A DNA stretch of 7,846 nucleotides from Ilumatobacteraceae bacterium (GTDB taxonomy: Bacteria > Actinomycetota > Acidimicrobiia > Acidimicrobiales > Ilumatobacteraceae), in assembly GCA_023253435.1 (NCBI GenBank), contig JALRGJ010000042.1, positions 249 to 8,094 on the forward strand, in the 5' to 3' direction. How positions within the stretch are numbered: the first letter of the stretch is position 1; each line of letters starts with the position of its first letter. The notes beneath the pieces are model-generated. The model made no database searches. It was not told the origin of the DNA and was given only the letters and a program-made list of their open reading frames with translations. Shown here one piece after another: positions 1 to 6,027 of this stretch. A program made the translations under genes and the position numbers.

Positions 1-1314
1 GATGTCCGCAAATCTGTGTGAACCTGCAGCTAAGTAGTGACCTCCTGGTACTTCACCTGTATCCCAAGACAAACCCACAACGCTTGAACGAATATGTGCA
101 TAAGTTCCATCAGGAGTTGCGTATTCGTTGTCCAGTGCCTGCACCCAACGTGGTTTTACTTGTTCCCAGAGTTGTGTTCCGTGCAAGGTGTCATGACCAA
201 AGAGAGATTGAGCGCCCATCACATTGCATACGGTGAAGGACCAGCCAGGTTCGCACGGATAAAACCCAAGCCTGCTCTTCTCAAAGTTTTTGTGTACTGC
301 CTCTGCAATGGTGTGATGGCTGTATGGGAAAGTGCGGCCGTCTTTCCACACAAAAGTAAGTGAGCCCGGTTCATCGAAGCGTGTGGACCCGGTTGCTGCT
401 TCATAGATATTGATGGCATCGCCAAGAAAAGCCGAGAACATGATGTTGTCTTTGGCAATTGGATCTGGGTTGGTATCAAAATTTCCCAAGATGTTCAGCG
501 TGCGCCAGTACTTCCACACCCGTAAATCTGTGTGTTTCTCAATCACTTTTGCCAACGCAGCCTCAATTTGTCCTTGAGCATTTGGAACAAAATTGGCCGC
601 ATACAAACTCAAAGCCCAACTGAGTGAGTTCAATTGGTATCGCAACTGTGTACCGCTGTGAAATTGCTCGCCGTAATCGAGGCCCACTAAACCATCATCG
701 GGCTGAAAGGCGACTGAGTAACACCACCGTAGAAGTTCTATGTCCATGTTGTCTGGAGTTCTGTTGTTTTTATGACGTATGGGAGTGGGAGCTTGTGTGA
801 GGTACTCATTGAGTTCAGGAATTCGTGATTTTTTCGATCTGAACTCGCGCTCATTTTGAAACAATGTGAAACCAACACTTCCAAATGCCAACACATAAGC
901 GAGCGGAACGGCAAAACCCCAAGTTGTTTCCGACGACACGAAGATTTTTCCCGTATTCACTGTGAGGGCAGAAACTATTGCGCTTCCTAACCACACAATG
1001 GGAATTGCTAAATGTGCGCTTGCGCCCCACCACAGCACCAATGCAATGAGTCCAAGCATTGCAGTGATTACAAAGTAAAGAGGCATCGCATTGAATACAA
1101 AACCCATACCTGGAAAAACAAGAGAAGCGCCAAAGGAAGTTGCGGCGTCGCTCTCGGTGAAGAAAATGAAATATGCCGCGATGACCTGAAGCACACACAT
1201 TGAGAGCGCGAGACGCATCAGTAGGAATCGAGTGACAGGTCCGAATCGACTGGGGTTCTCAGGTAATAAGAGTGGCGAACCGTAAGAGTCCTTATGTTCT
1301 TCGGTCATTGTCAT
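1..1314 (-). CDS. Membrane-anchored linalool dehydratase/isomerase-like protein (protein B), C-terminus outside window
   Basis: The frame stays open from an ATG at 1314 to base 1, giving 438 codons without a stop, so the C-terminal end is missing. Four hydrophobic segments lie near residues 33-53, 78-96, 99-118 and 131-153. A basic stretch (about 155-163) follows, which puts the remaining domain in the cytoplasm. That domain resembles LinD: D284-P-I-x-K-x-N-I-M292, T-G-S-x-R-F near 308-313, C354-E-P followed by C363-N, and L-H-G-T near 377-380. C354 and C363 keep the C-x8-C spacing of the LinD active-site pair. LinD hydrates, dehydrates and isomerises tertiary and allylic terpene alcohols in the periplasm. 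Unlike it, this protein has no signal peptide, and F296 stands where LinD has a histidine. The start is supported by AGGAG at 1326-1322, seven bases upstream; a second ATG two codons on is possible. Its ATG overlaps the stop of protein A. The fold call is fairly strong; the reaction is inferred. Confidence 0.8.
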   Translation of the reverse strand, partial: MTMTEEHKDSYGSPLLLPENPSRFGPVTRFLLMRLALSMCVLQVIAAYFIFFTESDAATSFGASLVFPGMGFVFNAMPLYFVITAMLGLIALVLWWGASAHLAIPIVWLGSAIVSALTVNTGKIFVSSETTWGFAVPLAYVLAFGSVGFTLFQNEREFRSKKSRIPELNEYLTQAPTPIRHKNNRTPDNMDIELLRWCYSVAFQPDDGLVGLDYGEQFHSGTQLRYQLNSLSWALSLYAANFVPNAQGQIEAALAKVIEKHTDLRVWKYWRTLNILGNFDTNPDPIAKDNIMFSAFLGDAINIYEAATGSTRFDEPGSLTFVWKDGRTFPYSHHTIAEAVHKNFEKSRLGFYPCEPGWSFTVCNVMGAQSLFGHDTLHGTQLWEQVKPRWVQALDNEYATPDGTYAHIRSSVVGLSWDTGEVPGGHYLAAGSHRFADI

Positions 1315-2471
1315 GATGGTTCTCCTACTGCGTGGGAATTCATTGAGTTGGCGTACACATGTAACGCATGTGCAAGTGGATCAGAGCCGAGTGTTGGTTT
1401 GTTCAGAATACGAAGGGAAAGGTCATCATGTACGGCCCTGGCAAAGATGCGCCCAGCGGCAACTAAGCGTTGATCATGGGGGTTCTTTGCTCCGCGAGCT
1501 GCAGCACCCAGCGCACTCTTTTTCAACATCTCCCAATCTTGCTCGTTTGTGATGCCTTCTGCATAAGCCAATGCCATTGCCGCTGCATGTTCCCACGGGG
1601 ATGCATGGGTCATGCGAATAGCTAGGGGGGCCCACACAGCAGTTGGGCGATGATGTCGCTGAACATAGAAGTGGTCAGTCATGTATGACTGCCATAGTGC
1701 AAGAGGTTGGTGTTCGCCGAGTCGTTTTAGTGCAATAGCGGTGAGAGTTCCGTCGAGCAAACGACACCAGGTGGGTTCGCTCAGTATGACTCCTGAAGAA
1801 GAATTTTTACATTCTTGAATGAACGATTGTCTTTCATCTGGATTGCCAGGACTAGAGAGAACTTGTGCAGTGCGAGCGCTCGCATGGTATTGAAAAAATG
1901 GGTGAGAACCCATGTGGCCACGAGACCAGAAATTGATTCGCTGTGCGCGCTTCACAATGTCGTCTTGTACATATGAGACCTCAACTCCTGCGAGGCGAGC
2001 TACAGAAACTGCTTGGCATCGCTCCACTGGAGGTAAGGAGTTCAGATTTTGAAAACCAATGTCACTGGAAAGATGATGCCTACGAATAGATCCTCGTTTC
2101 CCAAACATCATGCGCACCCAACTTGCGGCGCCAGCCACTATCACGATGAGTGGAAATTCATGAGCGGATACTTGAACATCTATGGCGTTGTGTTGGGAGG
2201 AACTAAGGATTGCAGAGGTGACTACCGATGCAAGCACCACCATGACGAGGATGACATCTGTGCCCCATTGCAGCCATGCAATGGTTGCACTAAACGCAAC
2301 TACGGTGAAGAAAATTCCCAGCCACAGATATGCGTGGTTATAGAGACCAGCACCAGGGAGTAAAAGACTACGAAACGCGTGAACGCCTCTGTGTCCGAAG
2401 CCGAATATAAGAATCACATCAACGACGACAAACGCCAGCAGGGCGGTGTATCGCTTATGTGAGATTGTCAT
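1311..2471 (-). CDS. Four-helix membrane protein with degenerate LinD-like domain (protein A)
   Basis: This 386-residue protein has four hydrophobic segments near residues 9-25, 47-67, 72-90 and 106-122. A basic segment (K125 to R131) follows, implying a cytoplasmic C-terminal domain. The membrane part resembles that of protein B: L-P-G-A-G at 38-42 against F-P-G-M-G, and W69-G against W96-G, followed by a similar hydrophobic run ending in S-A-I or S-A-L. In the soluble part, S231-E-P-T-W aligns with C-E-P-G-W of protein B. The next L-W pair and the A-rich helix near 296-304 also match the LinD pattern. On that alignment the first LinD cysteine becomes S231 and the second D240, so A would be a non-catalytic or altered partner. 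It begins one base after the kinase stop and ends in an ATGA overlap with B. The paralogy is read by eye; the function is unknown. Confidence 0.75.
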   Translation of the reverse strand: MTISHKRYTALLAFVVVDVILIFGFGHRGVHAFRSLLLPGAGLYNHAYLWLGIFFTVVAFSATIAWLQWGTDVILVMVVLASVVTSAILSSSQHNAIDVQVSAHEFPLIVIVAGAASWVRMMFGKRGSIRRHHLSSDIGFQNLNSLPPVERCQAVSVARLAGVEVSYVQDDIVKRAQRINFWSRGHMGSHPFFQYHASARTAQVLSSPGNPDERQSFIQECKNSSSGVILSEPTWCRLLDGTLTAIALKRLGEHQPLALWQSYMTDHFYVQRHHRPTAVWAPLAIRMTHASPWEHAAAMALAYAEGITNEQDWEMLKKSALGAAARGAKNPHDQRLVAAGRIFARAVHDDLSLRILNKPTLGSDPLAHALHVYANSMNSHAVGEPS

Positions 2472-2472
2472 G

Positions 2473-2487
2473 TCACTTCAAAAGTGA
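2473..2487 (-). promoter_or_regulatory. Small hairpin over the kinase stop, just before the protein A start
   Basis: A perfect 6-base inverted repeat (TCACTT and AAGTGA) with a 3-base loop covers the last kinase codons including the stop. It ends one base before the ATG of protein A. No purine-rich ribosome binding site is visible there, unlike the clear AGGAG before protein B. The stem may hold the start region closed until ribosomes finishing the kinase open it, which would couple translation. The stem is short, so chance is possible. Confidence 0.3.
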
Positions 2488-3543
2488 AAGCGCATCTATG
2501 TCGTTTGCATGGTGGGCGGCGCGCAACAACATAGTGCCCAGCATCTTGTCTCCACGCTCCGTTCGTGCAGCGAGAATCGCAGCCATGATGCTCATGATGA
2601 TGCCCCACAAACTTGCAATTCTGTAATCGCTCCATGCGGTATTGAAGTCGTAGTCGACTCCTTCAGACTTCATTCGTGCGCAGTAGTCAACAATGAGATC
2701 TCGCTCAACTGTGGGTCGTACTTCTGGCAAAAATGCTCCGCCGATCATGTATGCAATGTCAGTCATTGCGGGACCATTTCTGTATGTCTGCCAATCCACA
2801 ACAGCTAGCGGTGGGGCGTCGGGAGATACGCCAAACAAAAAGTTGTCCGGACGGTAATCCATATGTATGAGTGTTTCCGGAGTAGTGATTGCATTTGTCC
2901 AAGACCCCACAAGAGGAGCAAGATTGCGAGCCATTTCCATAGAGAGATCATCAATGTGAGGAGCAAGTTGAGCTAGCGCTGCTTCGCACGTCATTGCATA
3001 GATCTCACCAAGCCGCAATGCAGTTTCTTCTCGCGACATTTCACGCATTGATTCAAGTGAAGGGTCACCCCATCGGGGTGCATGGAGATTCACGGCTTGT
3101 TCAATGGCAAGTGCCGCTTCATCAACGGTGAGACCTCTGAATTGATCACCTTGTTCTGAGCCAGACATGTCTTCCATGATCAAAACAAAATCTTGTGCCT
3201 CAGGGTCATACAAATTGACATACACCTGCGGAGTCCGAATTTTCACAGTGGGTTTTATTGAACGATAAAACTCCACTTCTTTGAGATAAGCACCACCTTC
3301 AAATGAACTCTGGCGAGTGGGAGCGTCGTTGGTGGGGAACTTGCCCACAACACTTGCTGGTCGTCCCTCTGGGTTATCCCAGTTCAATGCAAAACGAGCG
3401 TTGCGGCCCATCTGTCCGGTTCCAATGAATCCTTGGAATTCCATTGCCGTTACCTTGGCGCCTCCTGCCACACCGGATTCTTCGAGACGAGAAGTCATCC
3501 ATTGAGCAGTGAGCTCATTTGGTTCTCCGATTTTTGGTATCAC
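2473..3543 (-). CDS. APH-fold phosphotransferase family kinase (small-molecule alcohol kinase)
   Basis: This 356-residue protein has the kinase landmarks of the aminoglycoside phosphotransferase/EcKinase superfamily: a glycine-rich loop (G38-F-I-G-T-G-Q-M-G46), a lysine in V-V-G-K68, glutamates at E89/E91 for the lysine salt bridge, a hinge at M-E124-D125, the catalytic loop H227-M-D229 to N234, and a metal-binding D250-W. Members phosphorylate alcohol groups on antibiotics, ecdysteroids, 4-hydroxyacyl-CoA and other small molecules; sequence alone does not give the substrate. It is the first gene of the minus-strand operon, and protein A follows after a single base. That context suggests it makes a phosphate leaving group for the LinD-like proteins. 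The start is GTG (3543-3541), preceded by a G-rich run (3552-3547) only three bases away. The next ATG, at residue 16, would cut into the usual N-terminal helix. The kinase class is sure; a resistance role is unlikely. Confidence 0.9.
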   Translation of the reverse strand: MIPKIGEPNELTAQWMTSRLEESGVAGGAKVTAMEFQGFIGTGQMGRNARFALNWDNPEGRPASVVGKFPTNDAPTRQSSFEGGAYLKEVEFYRSIKPTVKIRTPQVYVNLYDPEAQDFVLIMEDMSGSEQGDQFRGLTVDEAALAIEQAVNLHAPRWGDPSLESMREMSREETALRLGEIYAMTCEAALAQLAPHIDDLSMEMARNLAPLVGSWTNAITTPETLIHMDYRPDNFLFGVSPDAPPLAVVDWQTYRNGPAMTDIAYMIGGAFLPEVRPTVERDLIVDYCARMKSEGVDYDFNTAWSDYRIASLWGIIMSIMAAILAARTERGDKMLGTMLLRAAHHANDIDALSLLK

Positions 3544-3622
3544 AGGCCCCCCTAGAGATCAGCACCACTCACACCGGTTGAGTTTTGGCTTTCCTTAACT
3601 ATTTCACTAATGCAGTCGTTGT

Positions 3623-3640
3623 GCCCACTCGTAATCAGGC
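3623..3640. promoter_or_regulatory. Operator-like site 1
   Basis: This 18-base site begins with the 10-mer GCCCACTCGT and ends with GGC. It matches site 2 (3669-3686) at 14 of 18 positions in the same orientation. Its own dyad symmetry is weak apart from the GCC and GGC ends. Its centre lies 46 bases from that of site 2. It may bind a dimeric repressor such as a TetR-family protein, but no regulator gene lies in the window. Confidence 0.35.
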
Positions 3641-3646
3641 TGTGTA

Positions 3647-3662
3647 CCAAACCATGGTTGGG
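3647..3662. promoter_or_regulatory. Central palindrome in the divergent region
   Basis: A perfect 10-base palindrome AACCATGGTT (3650-3659) extends to 16 bases with one mismatched pair. Its centre (3654.5) lies exactly midway between the centres of operator-like sites 1 and 2, at 23 bases from each. It does not match the KstR or KstR2 operator patterns of mycobacterial sterol genes as I know them. It may be a third regulator contact. Confidence 0.35.
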
Positions 3663-3668
3663 CCATAC

Positions 3669-3686
3669 GCCCACTCGTGAATGGGC
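3669..3686. promoter_or_regulatory. Operator-like site 2 (imperfect palindrome)
   Basis: The site has GCCCA and TGGGC arms and is symmetric at 14 of 18 positions. Its first ten bases repeat those of site 1 exactly. It sits about 55 bases upstream of the thiolase-like gene, a likely place for repressor control of the plus-strand promoter. The exact repeat makes it more credible than an isolated palindrome, but no binding protein can be named. Confidence 0.4.
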
Positions 3687-3698
3687 CTCACAACCTGT

Positions 3699-3708
3699 TC
3701 TAATTAGA
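3699..3708. promoter_or_regulatory. AT-rich palindrome near the thiolase-like gene
   Basis: TCTAATTAGA is a perfect 10-base palindrome about 35 bases before the plus-strand start. It is the most AT-rich part of the gap and could overlap a -10 element, but no -35 is visible at the right distance. Its centre is 26 bases from that of site 2, so it does not continue the 23-base spacing. Confidence 0.2.
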
Positions 3709-3742
3709 GACTGATGAAATCTCATACCCCCTTGGACCTTTC

Positions 3743-4900
3743 ATGACTATTCGCGGTGCCGCTTATATTGCGGGAATTTATGAGCACCCGGGAAGAGACT
3801 TGCCGGAGAAGACAGTGTGGGATATCCACACGGAAGTTGCCCTCGGTGCCCTTGCCGATGCCGGCCTTTCTATGACTGATGTAGACGCGTTGTTCTGCGA
3901 TGGAACGGCAGGTTTTGGTGTGATGACTTTGATTGATCACTTTGGACTCAATCCCACTTATGTTGACAACACTGAGACGGGTGGTTCTTCTTACCTGGCC
4001 CATGTGGGGCATGCAGCAGCAGCAATTGCGGCGGGTAAATGCACCGTTGCGTTGGTGACACTTGCAGGAAAACCACGAAGTGGTTGGCAAGGGCCATCTT
4101 TTGCTCCGGGGCCTGAATCATCATTCGAGCAGTTGTGGGGAATGGCTGGAGCCCCTCATTCATATGCACTTGCTGCCCAGCGACACATGTATGAATTTGG
4201 AACTACCGCAGAACAGTTAGCTGAGATCAAAGTGGCGGCAAGTATTCATGCACAACATAATCCCCACGCTTTTCTTCCTTACGCCGTCACCGTGGAAGAT
4301 GTGGTGAACTCTCCAATGGTTTCAGACCCACTGCACAGACTTGATTGTTGTGTCGTGACAGATGGAGGTGGCGCACTAGTTGTTGTGTCACCAGAAGTTG
4401 CAAAGAAATTAGGAAAGACAAATGCCAAAATTCTTGGACATGGTGAAGCCTTAAAGCACACAAGTAACGGCACGATTGATCTGACTTACACCGGTGCAGT
4501 GTTCTCTGGGCCTCGTGCGTTTGCTGAAGCTGGCGTGTCTACCAAGGACATTGACTATGCGTCAATTTATGACAGCTTCACTATAACTGTGTTGCAGACA
4601 ATTGAAGATCTGGGCTTTTGTGAAAAAGGTAAGGGTGGACACTTTGTTTCAGATGGTGGGTTAATTGCACCATTTGGCACATTGCCTTTCAATACAGACG
4701 GTGGAGGACTGTGCAATAACCATCCTTCTAATAGAGGCGGAATAACAAAAGTGATTGAAGCGGTCAGACAATTGCGCGGTGAAGCGCATCCGGCGGTGCA
4801 AGTGCCGAACTGTCAGATTGCGTTGGCTCATGGAACTGGCGGAAGCCTGGGTACGCGTCACGGATCGGTCACTCTTATTCTTGGTCAGGAAGACGCATGA
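3743..4900 (+). CDS. Thiolase-superfamily protein (SCP2-thiolase/Ltp2-like), nucleophilic cysteine absent
   Basis: The 385-residue length and the order of elements fit SCP2-type thiolases: an R4-G-A-A-Y-I-A-G start, the N-terminal thiolase half with I95-A-A-G98, Y276-D-S-F-T280, N-N-H327-P in the place of the catalytic histidine loop, and H363-G-T-G-G near the end where thiolases have C-x-G-G. The usual nucleophile position falls in T79-G-G-S-S83, and there is no cysteine between residues 53 and 99. Ordinary Claisen thiolysis is therefore unlikely. Ltp2-type relatives without this cysteine cleave steroid side chains by retro-aldol reaction with a DUF35 partner, and such a partner follows here with a 4-base overlap. 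However, no tyrosine follows Y276, so the second of the two tyrosines reported as essential in Ltp2 appears to be missing. It could be an aldolase, an acyltransferase or an undescribed variant. The ATG at 3743 fits the family's normal N-terminus. Confidence 0.88.
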   Translation: MTIRGAAYIAGIYEHPGRDLPEKTVWDIHTEVALGALADAGLSMTDVDALFCDGTAGFGVMTLIDHFGLNPTYVDNTETGGSSYLAHVGHAAAAIAAGKCTVALVTLAGKPRSGWQGPSFAPGPESSFEQLWGMAGAPHSYALAAQRHMYEFGTTAEQLAEIKVAASIHAQHNPHAFLPYAVTVEDVVNSPMVSDPLHRLDCCVVTDGGGALVVVSPEVAKKLGKTNAKILGHGEALKHTSNGTIDLTYTGAVFSGPRAFAEAGVSTKDIDYASIYDSFTITVLQTIEDLGFCEKGKGGHFVSDGGLIAPFGTLPFNTDGGGLCNNHPSNRGGITKVIEAVRQLRGEAHPAVQVPNCQIALAHGTGGSLGTRHGSVTLILGQEDA

Positions 4901-5304
4901 GCACATTGCCAACTCCAGCACCCACTGTGACTACATCTAATGCGACATTTTGGGCTGCAACTGCAGAAGGTAAATTTCTGCTTCAACGTTGCTCATCCTG
5001 TTCCACCATTGTGTGGTTCCCGCGTGCGCATTGCCCTACATGTTGGACAGAAACACTTTCAACTTTTGAAGCGAGTGGAAGCGGAACTGTTTACAGTTTC
5101 ACCATCGTGAGAAAAGGGCGGAATGTGTACTCAGAATCCGCACCGTTTGTCATTGCTTATGTTGAGCTGGCTGAAGGTCCTCGCATCATGACAAACATCG
5201 TTGACTGCGACCCAGAATCTGTTCACATCGGAATGAAGGTTCGCATGGTGTTTCACGACACCGGACAAGGAAATGCTCTCTACAGATTCGTGCCACACAG
5301 TTAA
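4897..5304 (+). CDS. DUF35 zinc-ribbon/OB-fold acyl-CoA-binding partner of the thiolase-like protein
   Basis: This 135-residue protein begins with a helix (W19 to G25), followed by a four-cysteine zinc ribbon C32-x2-C35 and C46-x2-C49. A beta-rich OB fold follows from about residue 57, with G-S-G-T-V-Y-S-F-T at 61-69 and A-Y-V-E-L at 87-91. This is the standard layout of the DUF35 family (ChsH2 C-terminal domain, archaeal HMG-CoA synthase partner). These proteins bind the CoA part of the substrate and activate thiolase-like subunits. Its start overlaps the thiolase stop as ATGA, with AGGA (4887-4890) six bases upstream, so the two are probably made in equal amounts and form one complex. There is no MaoC-type hydratase domain, so it is the stand-alone form. 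Identity is secure; substrate is unknown. Confidence 0.93.
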   Translation: MSTLPTPAPTVTTSNATFWAATAEGKFLLQRCSSCSTIVWFPRAHCPTCWTETLSTFEASGSGTVYSFTIVRKGRNVYSESAPFVIAYVELAEGPRIMTNIVDCDPESVHIGMKVRMVFHDTGQGNALYRFVPHS

Positions 5305-5311
5305 TTGTTTG

Positions 5312-5902
5312 CTAGCGCGAACCCTCTAATTCGTACATGAGCAAACCATTATGAGGTGTCCACAAACCTGCCCCAATGTTGATGAAGTGTGGGGAGAGAT
5401 GTTTTCGGTACCAGGAACCAGAACGTTTATAGACGTCAAGATCTGTTGCCGTTGGGTCGATAATGGTTTTGAAGTCTTGAGTGGTGGGTAACTCCAGATA
5501 CAGCAAGTAGCGAGTTGCAGAGGCCAAGTTGCTCACCGCATTCACAAATGACGTGTTGTCTAAGTACTGCAAGACGCTGTGACACACCACAAGATCAAAT
5601 TTTCCTCGAGGTTTCCACTCAGCAATGTTGCGTTGCTCATGACCCCACGTTCTGCACGCATGTTCACTGATATCTACGGACAACAATTTGGTGTTTGGGT
5701 GATTGGTCTTGTACCAATCACGCCACATTCCCATTCCAGCTCCAACATCAAACATTGACTCGATAGTCACGCCCCACCACCCTGCAAAATGGTGCACTGC
5801 GGTGGCCAGTTGATGAATGCGGTCAGCATCATGGGCACCGTGGGTGCCGTAAAAGCGTTGGTAATACCTGTCATCAAAGCTGCTGGGGGAGCCTGTATTC
5901 AT
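5312..5902 (-). CDS. Class I SAM-dependent methyltransferase, substrate unknown
   Basis: The 196-residue protein is a compact Rossmann-fold methyltransferase. Motif I is F51-D-V-G-A-G-M-G58, the ribose-binding acidic residue is D77 in L-L-S-V-D, and the motif IV region is F102-D-L-V-V-C-H-S-V-L-Q-Y-L-D115. A short aromatic N-terminus (Y13, Y14, F17, Y18) may form a lid. The C-terminal part is shorter than in many family members, so a small-molecule or peptide-side-chain substrate is possible, but nothing visible points to one. It faces the DUF35 gene tail to tail with seven bases between, so it is not in that operon. The ATG has no Shine-Dalgarno match. A TANNNT-type hexamer (5915-5910) ends seven bases upstream, which would suit a leaderless transcript. 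Family is sure; role in the locus is unclear. Confidence 0.85.
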   Translation of the reverse strand: MNTGSPSSFDDRYYQRFYGTHGAHDADRIHQLATAVHHFAGWWGVTIESMFDVGAGMGMWRDWYKTNHPNTKLLSVDISEHACRTWGHEQRNIAEWKPRGKFDLVVCHSVLQYLDNTSFVNAVSNLASATRYLLYLELPTTQDFKTIIDPTATDLDVYKRSGSWYRKHLSPHFINIGAGLWTPHNGLLMYELEGSR

Positions 5903-6027
5903 GAAGCAGAACCTAGTGGGGAGTTGTTGGTAGCGGCGCTGGTGGTTCTGAAAAACCTACGGCACAGCGCATGTGCAGCACCTACCTTGACGCAGAGTGA
6001 CCGGCGAGAAAAGGCACAATAGAGACT
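5903..6027. promoter_or_regulatory. Divergent intergenic region between methyltransferase and phosphatase genes
   Basis: These 125 bases must hold start signals for both flanking genes. On the plus strand CACAAT (6015-6020) ends seven bases before the GTG at 6028, consistent with a -10 element for a leaderless transcript. TTGACG at 5987-5992 looks like a -35 but is 22 bases from it, too far for a normal spacer. Neither gene has a clear ribosome binding site. Leaderless start is an inference from spacing only. Confidence 0.25.

Larger units (their letters stand above)
3544..3742. promoter_or_regulatory. Divergent intergenic control region
   Basis: This 199-base gap separates the divergently read kinase and thiolase-like genes, so it must hold promoters for both operons. 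It contains two related 18-base operator-like sites, a central palindrome and a fourth palindrome near the plus-strand gene, each listed separately. I see no convincing -35/-10 pair on either strand. The plus-strand gene has only a weak GGA (3734-3736) six bases before its ATG. No small open reading frame or RNA gene was recognised. Confidence 0.6.

Noticed and set aside
851..1198. A 115-residue minus-strand open frame, and others at 18-479
   Set aside because: They lie in other frames across the 438-codon open frame of protein B, which carries clear membrane segments and LinD motifs; they are shadow frames.
2473..3543. An aminoglycoside-resistance gene
   Set aside because: The kinase fold is shared, but the operon context with membrane LinD-like proteins and the many metabolic members of this superfamily make a resistance role unlikely.
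3647..3662. A KstR or KstR2 operator
   Set aside because: The palindrome does not show the AAC-GTT or CAAG-CTTG pattern with the expected spacing, so I list it only as an unassigned palindrome.
3743..4900. A biosynthetic acetyl-CoA acetyltransferase
   Set aside because: The nucleophilic cysteine is absent and a DUF35 partner is fused into the operon, unlike conventional biosynthetic thiolases.
5304..5316. A bidirectional terminator between the DUF35 and methyltransferase genes
   Set aside because: Only the 6-base palindrome GCTAGC is present, with no long stem or T run, and the gap is seven bases.
5987..5992. TTGACG as the -35 of the phosphatase promoter
   Set aside because: It is 22 bases from the only plausible -10 (CACAAT), too far for a standard promoter.
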